Assembly (NCBI GenBank): GCA_027943245.1
Contig: JANDJZ010000092.1
Location: forward strand, 1 to 64,000
DNA: 64,000 nucleotides
Direction: 5' to 3'
Source of the DNA: Acanthamoeba sp. SK_2022b
Taxonomy: Eukaryota; Discosea; Longamoebia; Acanthamoebidae
Each line of letters opens with the position of its first letter. Positions within the stretch are counted from its first letter, which is position 1. The notes beneath the pieces were generated by a model, which saw nothing but the letters and a program-made list of their open reading frames with translations, was not told the origin of the DNA and did not search any database. Made by a program: the position numbers and the translations under genes. Below, piece after piece: positions 8,296 to 16,606 of the stretch.

Positions 8296-10745
8296 TTACA
8301 CAATATCCTCCTCGCCATCGTCATCGTTGGTCTCTCCGGGCACAATACCGCCAGGCAGGTTGCACAGGTAGCGTGAGTACGAGTCTGCACTAAAGTCGGC
8401 CAGGCACCGGCGCGTTCTTCCAAAGATGCGCCGCCGGTTGTTGACGTAGGTGCTCTGTTCGTGGTGAAGGGTTCGTGCCTCAAAGGGGTTCTCACGCCAC
8501 CCCATTGCCCGCACAAAGTTGGCGCGTGCAATGTGCAGCGGCGGCAGCTTCACATAGCAGCGTGGCTGCTTGAGCTGCACCATGGGCACATGGTATTCGC
8601 CATTGTTGATGTCGCCCAGCTGGCGACGCTGGAGCTCGGTGGCGATGAGCTGCACATTGGGGGCCTCTATCTGATCGACAAAGCCATCACCGCCAAGCAC
8701 GGTGCGCATGCGCTGGATGATGCTGCTGTCGGTCTGGAGCGTGGCGTCCTTGCGGTGGTAGGTGCGGAAGAAACGCACATAGAGGTGCATGAGGTCCTCG
8801 ACAGCAATGTAGGTCAGCCACGCAGCGCCGCTGGTGATGGCCTGCTGAAGAAGCGCCACACAGCGCGTGACGTTGCCCACTGTCACAAGCTCCGGGTGGT
8901 TGAGCCCAATGTTGGTGCGGGTGCGAAGATATTGCTGGGCCTTGTCGATGTGGTCCTCAAGCGGTTTCAACCACTTGTGGCGCAGTTCAGTGATGCTGCG
9001 GTCAAGACGGTTGGTGACAGTGGCCGGGTCGACGGTGCGCCCCACTGAGAGGAGGTTGTAGATGAAGCGGTCGACAGTGTCGAGACAGTCCATCTGCTGG
9101 TGCATGAGCAGACGCGTCTGGATGATCTTGCGCCCACCATTGAACATGCGGTTGCCATCATCGAGATCAATGGTGTAGAGGTAGTCTGCCAGTGCATGCA
9201 GGCCCAGGTTGTCATCATTGTACATGGCGCCATGAAGGCGCAAGAAGTAATCTGGCGATGGCACCTTTTGTGAGGTAGCAATGAGCTGCCAGCGGCGTGC
9301 GCCCTTGCCAGCCTGCACCACGTTGTGGAGGTTGGAGTTGGCCATGATGTGGAAGTAGCGCTTGCGGGTCTCGCATGGATGGAACTTGCGGTTGAGGCGA
9401 AAGTCGTGCGAGGTGATCAGGTGCTTGAAGCTGGCCTCTGACTGTGGGTCATTGGGGTTGTAGGCCTCGTTGAGGTAGAGCAGGATGACACCATCGAGCC
9501 GCTTGGTGAAATTACCCAGCACATCGTCCAGCGTCGAAGTGGCCAGAAACTGCCATGAGCCTGCAATCTTGCCCAGCGCCTCGATCCACATAGACTTGCC
9601 CACGCCCTTGGGCCCGTTGAAGATGGGTATTGAGATGAAGACTTCCCATGGCCGCTGCAGCAGCATGGCTGCCTGGTAGATGACATAGTTGAAGCATTCA
9701 ATGTCACCACCACAGAGCACATCGCGCATGTGCTCCAGCATGATGTTGGCCTGACAGAAGCCAGTGCTCTCATCGTCTTCATCTATGGCATCGTTGTAGA
9801 GGCCGCGCACATTTTCGTGGCTGTAACAGAAGCCCTGCCACGTGTTGAGGACGGCGTTGTGCGGCGGGTAGTCAGGGTGGTCCTTGGGGTGCGGGTCGAA
9901 TGTTGTTGCAAGCACGGTGTGGCGTGCACTGTGGTTGAACCACATCTCAAAGGCATTGATGATGGAAAGCGAGGCGCAGCATTCAGAACCACTGGCTGGC
10001 CACTGGTGGTGGTCGGTGGGCGGCCACGTGGAACCGGTGGAAATGCTCGCGGGCCAGTGGCACTGCCAAAGAGGTCGTGAATGGTCTGGACATACTCCTT
10101 GTTGTAGTTGTTGTCCCTGAGGCGGAAGTGCAGGTTGAAGTTCTTCATTGAGTTGCAAAAGTCATTGAGCTTGCGCGTAATGAGCATGGCATGCTTGGAG
10201 CCCATATGGTGGTGGTTGAGCTCCTTTGAGCCCACCGTGCATGGGCTGTCATCAATGAGCACCCAGAAGTTGTTGAGGTAGTGCACAAGGTGGTTGCGCC
10301 GCCGGCGCATTGTTGCCTCTTCCTCGGTCTGGGCAGCATAGTGCAACATCCATGTGCGATCCATCTCCATATACTCACCCAGGCGAAAGCGCGGCATCAC
10401 CAGGGCGCCGCCATGGCCAGGCGGATAGTAGGTCTCCAGATCCTTCCACGCAGCATCAAGTTCGGCGATGCGTTGGTTGTCATTGTGCTTGACACGATGC
10501 TGGAAGGGCAGGTCACGCAGGCCGATCATGCGCTCAACAACAACGTGTGTGGCAAAGGCACTGACATCGGTCTGGTAGAGGCCATCAGTGCCATCGCCCA
10601 TGCCCGGTGGAGGCCGGCCCAGGCCGAGGGCGTCAAACAGCAGGTTGACAATAGCCAGGTGCGCCTCGCGCTCAGCGGCCGCAATAAACTCGGGCGGAAA
10701 GCTGTCGATGCTGTGTATGTCGACATTATCTACATCCATATCCAT
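8296..10745 (-). CDS. D5-like SF3 helicase, probable primase-helicase, frame-interrupted
   Basis: Replicative helicase of superfamily 3. The downstream frame (8296 to about 9960) has a perfect Walker A, GPKGVGKS (about 9595-9618). It also has ILLYLNEAYNP as Walker B, MANSNLHNVVQ as the SF3 motif C/sensor Asn region, and the arginine-rich stretch GKGARRWQ, preceded by NTWQGFCY, typical of D5/DUF5906 helicases. The upstream frame, from the ATG at 10745, encodes about 240 residues that lead into it (ending near VQTIHDLFGS), possibly a divergent primase region; no clear AEP motifs were seen. The two parts lie in different frames with the switch between about 10060 and 9955. A single-base indel, a short intron or true frameshifting could explain this. 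Confidence 0.82.
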
Positions 10746-10956
10746 GGCGTGTGTAGCAGTGTGCGTGTGCGCATGGTTGATGTGACATGAAGCAGGGGAC
10801 AAGCAGACTATGAGAAGTGTCAGCCATGCGCTTTTAGCGTCCACTGCGACCAGATATCTCCATTGTGGTCACGCTCAAAAAAGGACAGTAACGTTGCAGC
10901 AAGTTTTGGTGGTCGCGCATTTTTAAATATTTCATTCTTTTTGAACTATGTCCTTT

Positions 10957-11571
10957 TTAGGCAACAGTGGGGTTGACCGCGGCGACAGAAGAGAGCAGCT
11001 GTTCCACCATCTCAGCATCAAGTGAGGTGGGCGCCAATTGAACAAGCATCTCCTGCGTAGGGGGCATGGCAGCAGCAGCTGAAGCAGCAAGGCGTGGCCT
11101 CTTTGACTTGGGTGAGATTGATTTCTTGAGACCTGACGTGATCTCGCTGTCTGAGACCACGACCTTTTTGGGAGTGCGGCTGCGCTTCTTGCTGATGAGG
11201 TGGCCAGCGGCAGTCTCGGTCTCAGTGGTGGCAGCAGCAGCAGGAGTGGGAGTGGGAGCAGTGACAGTGATGGCAGGAGTTGGCATGGTGGCAGGATCAG
11301 TGGTGGCGGGAGCAGTGGTGGCGGGAGCAGTGGTGGCGGGAGCAGCAGAGGAAGAAGAATCGGATGGCTTGTTGATGAAGCGGCAGAGCTTGTAGGTCTT
11401 TTGGCTCTCGGGGTCCTTCCACAGAGCAAGGATGCGACGGCGGCCCTTGTCATTCTCAATAATGTGTGCCTCGAGGCAGTCAGAGATCTTCACACAGCGC
11501 TCCTTGCCCACACAGTAGATGTCGAGATCGGCATCAATCCCACCAATGTTAGTGGCAGCAGTAGTAGCCAT
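10957..11571 (-). CDS. Unknown protein with Ala/Pro/Thr repeat linker (viral element)
   Basis: A 204-residue protein. Residues 1-75 form a compact domain (DIYCVGKERCVKISDCLEAH, then RRRILALWKDPESQKTYKLC) that looks like a small beta-rich module. It is followed by a linker with repeated APATT units and Ala/Thr runs, a basic patch with KKRSRTPKK, and a C-terminal helix (LDAEMVEQLLSSVAAV). The layout of an ordered N-domain, a disordered basic linker and a short acidic tail recalls single-strand DNA-binding or transcription-associated proteins, but I do not recognise the family. It starts from the left side of the palindromic intergenic region, opposite the GRF zinc-finger gene. Confidence 0.55.
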   Translation of the reverse strand: MATTAATNIGGIDADLDIYCVGKERCVKISDCLEAHIIENDKGRRRILALWKDPESQKTYKLCRFINKPSDSSSSAAPATTAPATTAPATTDPATMPTPAITVTAPTPTPAAAATTETETAAGHLISKKRSRTPKKVVVSDSEITSGLKKSISPKSKRPRLAASAAAAMPPTQEMLVQLAPTSLDAEMVEQLLSSVAAVNPTVA

Positions 11572-11938
11572 GCTGTTGTAGTAGTAGTACTAGTGTATGT
11601 GTCAGTGGTTGAGTAGAAACGAGTGTGGAGGAAGAAAAAAAAAAAGAGCAGCTATTTACATGGGCATTTGCACCAAACTCCGAAACGACACATCGTTTTG
11701 AAACCTTGCTACAAACCCTTGTATTTATATCCATAATAGGTATATATATATATTTATATATTATTATATAGTTTTCATATTATGGTATATACCAAATATA
11801 GATATAAATACAAGGGTATAGAACAGGGTTTCAGGACGAGGGTGTTGTTTTGGAGTTTTCTGTTGTTGAAAAAGACAAACGGAGACCGGTCAGTCCTGCA
11901 AACCACCCACCAAAGCACAACAACGACGAGACAACAAT
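11572..11938. promoter_or_regulatory. Bidirectional intergenic region with palindrome
   Basis: A 367-bp AT-rich space between two divergent viral genes. It holds two inverted copies of the terminal-like repeat and, between them, [24 protein letters not shown] DNA. It must serve as promoter for both neighbours. Its symmetry also fits a replication origin or a junction of two genome ends. Confidence 0.6.
11670..11862. repeat. Inverted terminal-like repeats around AT-rich core
   Basis: A perfect 17-bp inverted repeat (11715-11731, ACCCTTGTATTTATATC; 11801-11817, its reverse complement) flanks a 69-bp AT core. Outward from it run the two diverged copies of the ~50 bp repeat also found at 501-549: 11670-11720 on the minus strand and 11812-11862 on the plus strand. 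All three copies point into gene-bearing DNA and each precedes a gene. This geometry is what two abutting genome termini with inverted terminal repeats would give. Confidence 0.72.
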
Positions 11939-12292
11939 ATGGACCACGACAATAACAGCGACTGCCGGTGTCTGACATGCAATGGCAAGACAGCGCTGCG
12001 CACCTCCAACACACCCAAGAACCCCAACCGCCAATTCTACAGCTGTGCCAATCGCACCTGTGGCAGATTCAACGGATGGGCTGATGAGGCACCTCGACCA
12101 CCCACCACCGACTACAAACGGCCAGCTACCAAATCAGGCGAAGGCAATGGCGATCTGCAGTCACAATTCGAGCAACTCAAGGGCATCATCACCAGCATGC
12201 GCCTCCAGATTGGCCAGCTATTGGGCAACATGGATGAGATGGCAGCAGAGATCATCATGCTGCGCAAGCGTCAGGTGGAGATGGCACAATAA
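11939..12292 (+). CDS. GRF-type zinc-finger protein with coiled-coil tail
   Basis: A 117-residue protein. Residues 9-50 match the GRF zinc finger: Cys11-x2-Cys14, the N-P-x-R-x-F-Y-x-C core (NPNRQFYSC, Cys36), Cys41 and Trp47 in FNGWADE. GRF fingers bind single-stranded DNA or RNA in topoisomerase III, APE2 and NEIL3. The C-terminal third (about 70-115) is a predicted helix or coiled coil (LKGIITSMRLQIGQLLGNM), likely for oligomerisation. A role at replication forks or recombination intermediates of this element is plausible but inferred. The gene faces away from the palindrome. Confidence 0.78.
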   Translation: MDHDNNSDCRCLTCNGKTALRTSNTPKNPNRQFYSCANRTCGRFNGWADEAPRPPTTDYKRPATKSGEGNGDLQSQFEQLKGIITSMRLQIGQLLGNMDEMAAEIIMLRKRQVEMAQ

Positions 12293-12330
12293 TGAAGATA
12301 TATATTTATATTTTTTTTAAAAAAAAACAA

Positions 12331-12558
12331 TCACTTTAGCCAGATAAATCCAACTCTGAAAGCTGCAACTCCAAAGACAAGCGGAAGTAGCCATTTGTGC
12401 GAAAGGAACCAGGGAACAAGTTCCTCTTCAGCCACATATGTAGCAATCGCCATCCCTGCGCCCAACATGATCGGAACCCATGGAACATTCCCAGCTGTGA
12501 AATTCATGAAAAAACTTGCCATATGTGTGTTGTTTTGGTTTTGGTAATACTGCTTCAT
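12331..12558 (-). CDS. Small two-pass membrane protein (viral element)
   Basis: A 75-residue protein, or 63 if the second Met (in THMASFFMN) is used. Two hydrophobic segments are visible: VPWVPIMLGAGMAIATYVA and WLLPLVFGVAAFRVGFIWL, joined by an acidic loop with EEELVP. The C-terminus ends just after the second segment. No family recognised. It lies downstream of the Rep-like gene on the same strand, separated by about 20 bp, so they may share a transcript. Confidence 0.55.
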   Translation of the reverse strand: MKQYYQNQNNTHMASFFMNFTAGNVPWVPIMLGAGMAIATYVAEEELVPWFLSHKWLLPLVFGVAAFRVGFIWLK

Positions 12559-12578
12559 TAGATATTGGCAACTGATCT

Positions 12579-13079
12579 CTATTCAAGGCTGCTCTTTCCC
12601 AGATAGCGCATGATGTTGTACAAATTGCCAACAGGGCGGATATTTACATAGACACCTGTGCCACCTATTTCTGGAAGGCCCAGCTGCACCAAGGCTGCAT
12701 TGAACTTGCGTGTGAAGTAGTGCTTGATGTAGGCTGCATCCAGGTGGATCTTGCTGGTGTGGTACACATGGACAAGTATGTGTGTATGGAGCCGCTTGAA
12801 CCGGCCTCCCACCTCAAATGCATAGTCCACCGTGACACGCTTGATGTCAGAGGGACGCCGTGGGTGGCCATCCAGGAATTTGACCATCATGGGAAAGTGT
12901 GTGCGTGAAAACATGGGCCCAGTGATGATCTCTCGCATGGCCTGTGTCATGAGATTGCGTGTAGGCACGTCTGGAGGTGAACGGTTGGTGTTTATTGTGA
13001 CCAGGAACCCCGAGTGCTTCACCTTGCTTGCCCCCTTTGCTGCTGGCCGCACCTCCCTCACAATAGGCGTGTTTTCCAT
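12579..13079 (-). CDS. HUH endonuclease (Rep-like), no helicase domain
   Basis: A 166-residue protein with the ordered motifs of HUH/Rep nucleases. Motif 1 is FLVTINTN at residues 25-32. Motif 2 is the metal-binding HTHILVHV (H-x-H). Motif 3 near the C-terminus is MRYLGKSS, giving Y-x-x-K with a candidate catalytic tyrosine. Such enzymes nick single-stranded DNA and stay 5'-linked to start rolling-circle or rolling-hairpin replication. The usual C-terminal SF3 helicase is absent; the separate D5-like helicase could supply it. The start codon directly follows the stop of the upstream gene (13080). Family assignment rests on three short motifs in correct order. Confidence 0.65.
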   Translation of the reverse strand: MENTPIVREVRPAAKGASKVKHSGFLVTINTNRSPPDVPTRNLMTQAMREIITGPMFSRTHFPMMVKFLDGHPRRPSDIKRVTVDYAFEVGGRFKRLHTHILVHVYHTSKIHLDAAYIKHYFTRKFNAALVQLGLPEIGGTGVYVNIRPVGNLYNIMRYLGKSSLE

Positions 13080-13697
13080 TTAGGGCGTCACTCGTACACC
13101 GGTGCTTAGAACAAGGATGCAGACAGCAATGAGGAGGCCCAGTGCACAGCCTGCGACTGTGCCAGTTGCCAGACCCAGGAGGTATTGGTGCATGAGGAGG
13201 CTGCTCTCCGTAATTGGTTCTGCCCATAGCACACCAACACAGTCATCATCATCATCATCATCATCTTCTGGTTCCTCCTCCTTGATGTCTGCTTGTTGTT
13301 GTTGCTGTTCTTCTTCTTCAGAGGGTTCACCTGTGAGGTCAATGACTTCAACAGCAGCAGCAGCTTCTTCATCTTCTTTGGCTGCAGCAGCCACCAGAGG
13401 CGTCACACCAGCACCAGAGAGCGCAGTGTCCACCTCTGCCAAGACTGGCGCACTGCCCATGGGGTCTTCCTGAGCTGCCTGCTTGCATAGCTGTCTCCAC
13501 TCCTTGCATATCTTGCACTTGAATGAAGCCACCTGCTTCTTCTCGAGTTCAGTGGAGGGTGCCAGCTGTTGGTGCACCCAGTTGAGCTCCTCTGTGAGCT
13601 GGCTGTAGTTCATCTGGGCCAGACTCTCATATTGCTTGTCTCCAAGCACACTCTTGAAAAAGTCGACATAGTCCTGCTCCAGGTCTTCAATGCTCAT
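13080..13697 (-). CDS. Tail-anchored acidic protein with CxxC motif (viral element)
   Basis: A 205-residue protein. The N-terminal helical region (MSIEDLEQDYVDFFKSVLG) contains one C-x2-C (FKCKICKEW). The centre is low-complexity and acidic with Gln, Glu and Asp tracts. The C-terminus is a clear membrane segment (about 175-198, TVAGCALGLLIAVCILVL) ending RVTP. It probably sits in the viral or a cellular membrane with the acidic domain exposed. Function unknown. It overlaps no neighbour; its stop abuts the Rep-like start codon, suggesting one transcript. Confidence 0.6.
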   Translation of the reverse strand: MSIEDLEQDYVDFFKSVLGDKQYESLAQMNYSQLTEELNWVHQQLAPSTELEKKQVASFKCKICKEWRQLCKQAAQEDPMGSAPVLAEVDTALSGAGVTPLVAAAAKEDEEAAAAVEVIDLTGEPSEEEEQQQQQADIKEEEPEDDDDDDDDCVGVLWAEPITESSLLMHQYLLGLATGTVAGCALGLLIAVCILVLSTGVRVTP

Positions 13698-13759
13698 GGT
13701 GGTAGTAGTAGTAGTAGTGGCTGTGTTAGACTTCTAAAGGCGTATTTTACAAAAAGAAA

Positions 13760-14092
13760 ATGAGTGAAATGGAGAGTGGTAGTGAAATCACTGACATTGA
13801 AAGTGCTGCTGCTGCTGCTAACCAAAAATCAACAACAGGCCGCCAATGGAACTCATGCTGCTTCAATGTCGACAAGGGCATGGCCGTGTTTGTGGCCAGG
13901 ACACTCTTTGGCTTTCTCATGACCTTTTGTTGCTTTGCTGGGCTGTTTTATGAGATGAGCATTCCCAAGGATAGAGTTGACTCACAATTCACTGCCATGT
14001 TTTTCTCTCTTCTCTCCTTTGTGACAGGGTACTTTTTGGCCTCAACGGGTAAGGTCCCATGTCGTGGACGTGCATCAATCCCAACAACCTAG
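13760..14092 (+). CDS. Two-pass membrane protein (viral element)
   Basis: A 110-residue protein with a Ser/Glu/Ala-rich N-terminus and two membrane segments: about 45-65 (VFVARTLFGFLMTFCCFAGLF) and about 78-96 (MFFSLLSFVTGYFLAS). A short basic tail follows. The architecture resembles small tetraspan- or holin-like proteins, but no family was recognised. It starts 62 bp from the divergent minus-strand gene at 13697, the intergenic region holding only GTA/CTA-type short repeats and an AT-rich TATTTTAC motif. Confidence 0.55.
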   Translation: MSEMESGSEITDIESAAAAANQKSTTGRQWNSCCFNVDKGMAVFVARTLFGFLMTFCCFAGLFYEMSIPKDRVDSQFTAMFFSLLSFVTGYFLASTGKVPCRGRASIPTT

Positions 14093-14158
14093 CAGGTTTC
14101 TAAGCAATCTCTACTAAACCCTAAAAAAGAAGAAAAGAAACTTACGTACCCACCAAAA

Positions 14159-14633
14159 ATGTTTCCCTGGGAACTGATACTGATTGGTGGGGGCCTCTTT
14201 CTCATTCTCTCACACTATGACCCACTTGGTGACAGTCATTCCAGTCACCCAAGCAATAGGCGGAGGACCCGCAGAGACCTCCAGGGGGTGCCCTCTGCCC
14301 AGACAGGCATTGAGCGATGGGAACTCAACAGCGCCTCACGAGGCCTGCGCCGCAATGTGCCTGGAAACTCCTACAACAATCAGCTGCTGAGCACGGTCAC
14401 ACGCAACCAGCACAACATGGTGTACCAGCCATCATTCATTGAGGCATTCACCACCATGCGATCAGTTTGCCATTCATTGCCAGAGCAGCGTGTGCCAGAC
14501 CTCGACCGAAGGGTCCCGCCATGTGGGTGTGGCACAAGGCCTTTTGCCCTTCTCCCTTGGTGGGCTACCAGTGCAGACAAAGGACAGATTTGAGGACAGC
14601 CGATTCTCAGTCCCCTCAACCTTCAAGATCTAA
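14159..14633 (+). CDS. Membrane-anchored protein, frame change near the 3' end
   Basis: The protein starts MFPWELILIGGGLFLIL, a hydrophobic N-terminal anchor, and continues with a polar region (SRGLRRNVPGNSY, then HNMVYQPSFIEAFTTM). The annotated frame runs to 14593 but its last ~30 codons are Cys/Pro/Trp-rich and unlike the rest. The next frame reads on as a natural sequence with VAQGLLPFSLGGLPVQ and ends at 14633. The switch (+1) lies near 14480-14510. The design is that of the other anchored proteins of the element. Function unknown. Confidence 0.5.
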
Positions 14634-14707
14634 ATCACTCTCTAACCCCTCCCACACATACACACACATCCTCTTGACCATTTTTTTGGCAAACATAAAA
14701 GAAGGAG

Positions 14708-14914
14708 ATGTCCATGATTGTGACTCCCGAAAACGTCATCAGTGCTGCCCTCCATGGCGGGGCTGCAATGCTCACCTACAACTACCTCACCAATGGCGCC
14801 AATGGGCTGTTCTCCACCCAAGGCTTGACCATGTTCGCTGTGATTGGCGTGGTGGCAGTCCTGGTGGACCTCTACCTCTACCCCACAGTCATGAGCTATG
14901 CGCACCTCAAGTGA
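14708..14914 (+). CDS. Small two-pass membrane protein (viral element)
   Basis: A 68-residue protein, MSMIVTPENVISAALHGG at the start. It has a weakly hydrophobic first stretch (AALHGGAAMLTYNYL) and a strong second one (LTMFAVIGVVAVLVDLYLYP). It is preceded by an A-rich leader with GAAGGAG immediately before the ATG. No family recognised. Its stop faces the stop of the minus-strand gene at 14961. Confidence 0.5.
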   Translation: MSMIVTPENVISAALHGGAAMLTYNYLTNGANGLFSTQGLTMFAVIGVVAVLVDLYLYPTVMSYAHLK

Positions 14915-14960
14915 AACCACCCTAAGATCATTATTGTCAAAAAATAAAACTCTTCTCTTC

Positions 14961-15479
14961 TTAAGTCCAGCGTGCCAGCTCCAATTCAATGTCCAACACC
15001 AGCTGCACATCGCTGGTTATGGCAGAGCCATCAATGTGGGTCTGGGTGATGTAGACATCCTGCGGCAATATGCCATTGCTGTCCTTCCAACTATTCAGTA
15101 GCTGGTGGATGGGGAAGCCTGATGGATTGACAGGCACAATGATGCTGTGGTTGGTGGTGTTGGGCTTGCCAAGTTCATTGGGCTCAAAGCCAGTCTGACG
15201 CGAGGGAAACAGTGGATGACGGCCAACACCTGTGATGTGGATGCAGCGGAGCACTTGTCCTTGATTCTGCCCATAGGCACCCACAAGTACTGCACGTATG
15301 ACGTGCTCGTACTTGCGTGGCAACTGGATGTGCACCTGCTCAGAGGCTCCTGTGCTGTCACGCAGAATGGCCAGGGACACAGTGACTTTGTGTGAGTCTG
15401 GGCGCTGAACCTGTGCATCATGGCCCCACTCTCAGCTGTAGCTGAGCCCAGTTGGTCCATCATATCTTGTCAGTGACAT
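14961..15479 (-). CDS. Beta-rich protein with in-frame TGA (viral element)
   Basis: From the ATG at 15479 the frame has 15 codons, then TGA (15432-15434), then stays open for a further 156 codons to 14961. The sequence after the TGA is plainly coding from its first residues (HKVTVSLAILRDS, then SEQVHIQLPRKYEHVI, LRCIHITGVG, SDVQLVLDIELEL). It is dominated by alternating hydrophobic strands, which suggests a compact beta domain. A small single-jelly-roll or minor capsid protein is possible but not demonstrated. The TGA may be a nonsense mutation (a CGA would be one transition away), a readthrough site or an error. Confidence 0.55.
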
Positions 15480-15534
15480 CTTTTGTATGTGTATGGTGTT
15501 ATCTAAGGACCTGTTTAGAAACAACACCACCAGT

Positions 15535-15924
15535 ATGAACACTGCACGCCGCTTGCATTCAACCCCACAGGCCCACAGGGCGCCCACCACTGCCCAGTCA
15601 CCCGTCTTTACTGTTGATGTCCAACCCCATGGGAGCAGCGTTGTTGGAAACCATATCCCGGCCTCCACAGTGATGCGTCAACTGCAGCATGGTCCCACCC
15701 GCCGGCTGCCGCCACGGCCACATGATGCACTGCCCGAGCACCACCACTACCCCTACCGACAGCTGCAGGACAACTATACACGTCCCGAAGAGCTGCTGCC
15801 AGCAGGCAACCATGGTCCTGGCATACCAGGAGGCAGAAGGAAACCTAAACCTGCTGCTATAGTCATCCTGGCCCTAGCAGCTGCAGCCCTTGTCTACGCC
15901 CTAATCATATCACCACCCCAATAA
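15535..15924 (+). CDS. Tail-anchored proline/histidine-rich protein (viral element)
   Basis: A 129-residue protein from the ATG at 15535; an in-frame ATG at 15487 would add 16 residues but sits in the promoter shared with the divergent gene. The body is rich in Pro, His, Arg and Gln with no clear domain. A basic patch (GGRRKPKPA) precedes a C-terminal membrane segment (IVILALAAAALVYALII). Likely a tail-anchored virion or membrane protein. The stop overlaps the next start as TAATG. Confidence 0.55.
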   Translation: MNTARRLHSTPQAHRAPTTAQSPVFTVDVQPHGSSVVGNHIPASTVMRQLQHGPTRRLPPRPHDALPEHHHYPYRQLQDNYTRPEELLPAGNHGPGIPGGRRKPKPAAIVILALAAAALVYALIISPPQ

Positions 15925-16136
15925 TGCCATCAAAGAAGAAGCCGCAGCCTGCTGAATCTGTGAAAGCCAACAGCAACAAGAAGCAGCAGCAGCAGCAGCA
16001 GAAGCAACAAGAATCAACACAGAAGAGGAAGCCACCTGTAACAACAAGAACAATTGGCCATGATCACAGAGGCCAGTTCATGAGTTGCTCTGGGGCTGAG
16101 GTCACTGGTGAACTGACTTCTTCCACCACACAGTAA
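15924..16136 (+). CDS. Small basic Gln/Lys-rich protein (viral element)
   Basis: A 70-residue protein, MPSKKKPQPAESVKAN at the start, with a poly-Gln stretch and many Lys, giving a high positive charge. The second half (TTRTIGHDHRGQFMSCSG) is polar. It could be a DNA-condensing or core peptide, but composition alone supports this. It overlaps the upstream stop codon by one base (TAATG), suggesting coupled expression. Confidence 0.45.
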   Translation: MPSKKKPQPAESVKANSNKKQQQQQQKQQESTQKRKPPVTTRTIGHDHRGQFMSCSGAEVTGELTSSTTQ

Positions 16137-16163
16137 AAAAAAAGAAAATCAATGGCGGTCTAT

Positions 16164-16575
16164 CTATTTGATCAGCACAATAAACACCAACACCACCAAC
16201 AGGCCACCACCCACAGGGAGCATCAGGGGCTGCCAAGTCGATGGGTCAGTCAGCTTCACAGAAGAAAAGTCAAAGCTGAATAATGAAGGGACGCTGCTGC
16301 CACTAGCTGTCGCTGCTGCTGATGGGTTAGGTGTGGTGGTGGTGGTGGTGGTGGCTCCTTCTGCTGGATGATAGGTGAATATTTTTTTGTCAACAAAGGT
16401 GCCATGCTCTACGCCAAACACCCCTTCTGCATGTGAGTCTGTATTGTCATGGTCAACCTTGGTGGGTTGCTGGACAGGTTGTCTGGTATTAGCCTTGGCA
16501 ATTTCATGGCTAGGTTGGCTATCATTAGCTGGCGGAGGGGGTTGGTTTTCTGTGTCCAGATGGTGTGCTGCCCAT
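16164..16575 (-). CDS. Tail-anchored Pro/Thr-rich protein, frame change in C-run
   Basis: The only nearby ATG (16575) opens a frame beginning MGSTPSGHRKPTP that stops after 16 codons. At the run of five C (about 16524-16530 on the plus strand) the next frame becomes coding and stays open to 16164, with residues such as HEIAKANTRQPVQQP, FGVEHGTFVDKKIF, a poly-Thr tract and a C-terminal membrane segment (VGGGLLVVLVFIVLI). One extra base in the homopolymer would account for it. The product would be about 136 residues, another tail-anchored protein. Start and break are inferred from frame continuity. Confidence 0.5.
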
Positions 16576-16606
16576 CTTTTAACGTGTTTCTTTTAGGCAA
16601 TCTTGC

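Noticed and set aside
14116..14130. CTAAACCCTAAAA as another interior telomeric repeat
   Set aside because: Only one unit, inside a normal AT-rich viral intergenic space; likely chance.
16409..16600. A 63-residue minus-strand frame starting LPKRNTLKDG
   Set aside because: It starts at TTG and overlaps the better-supported frame of the tail-anchored protein at 16164-16575.
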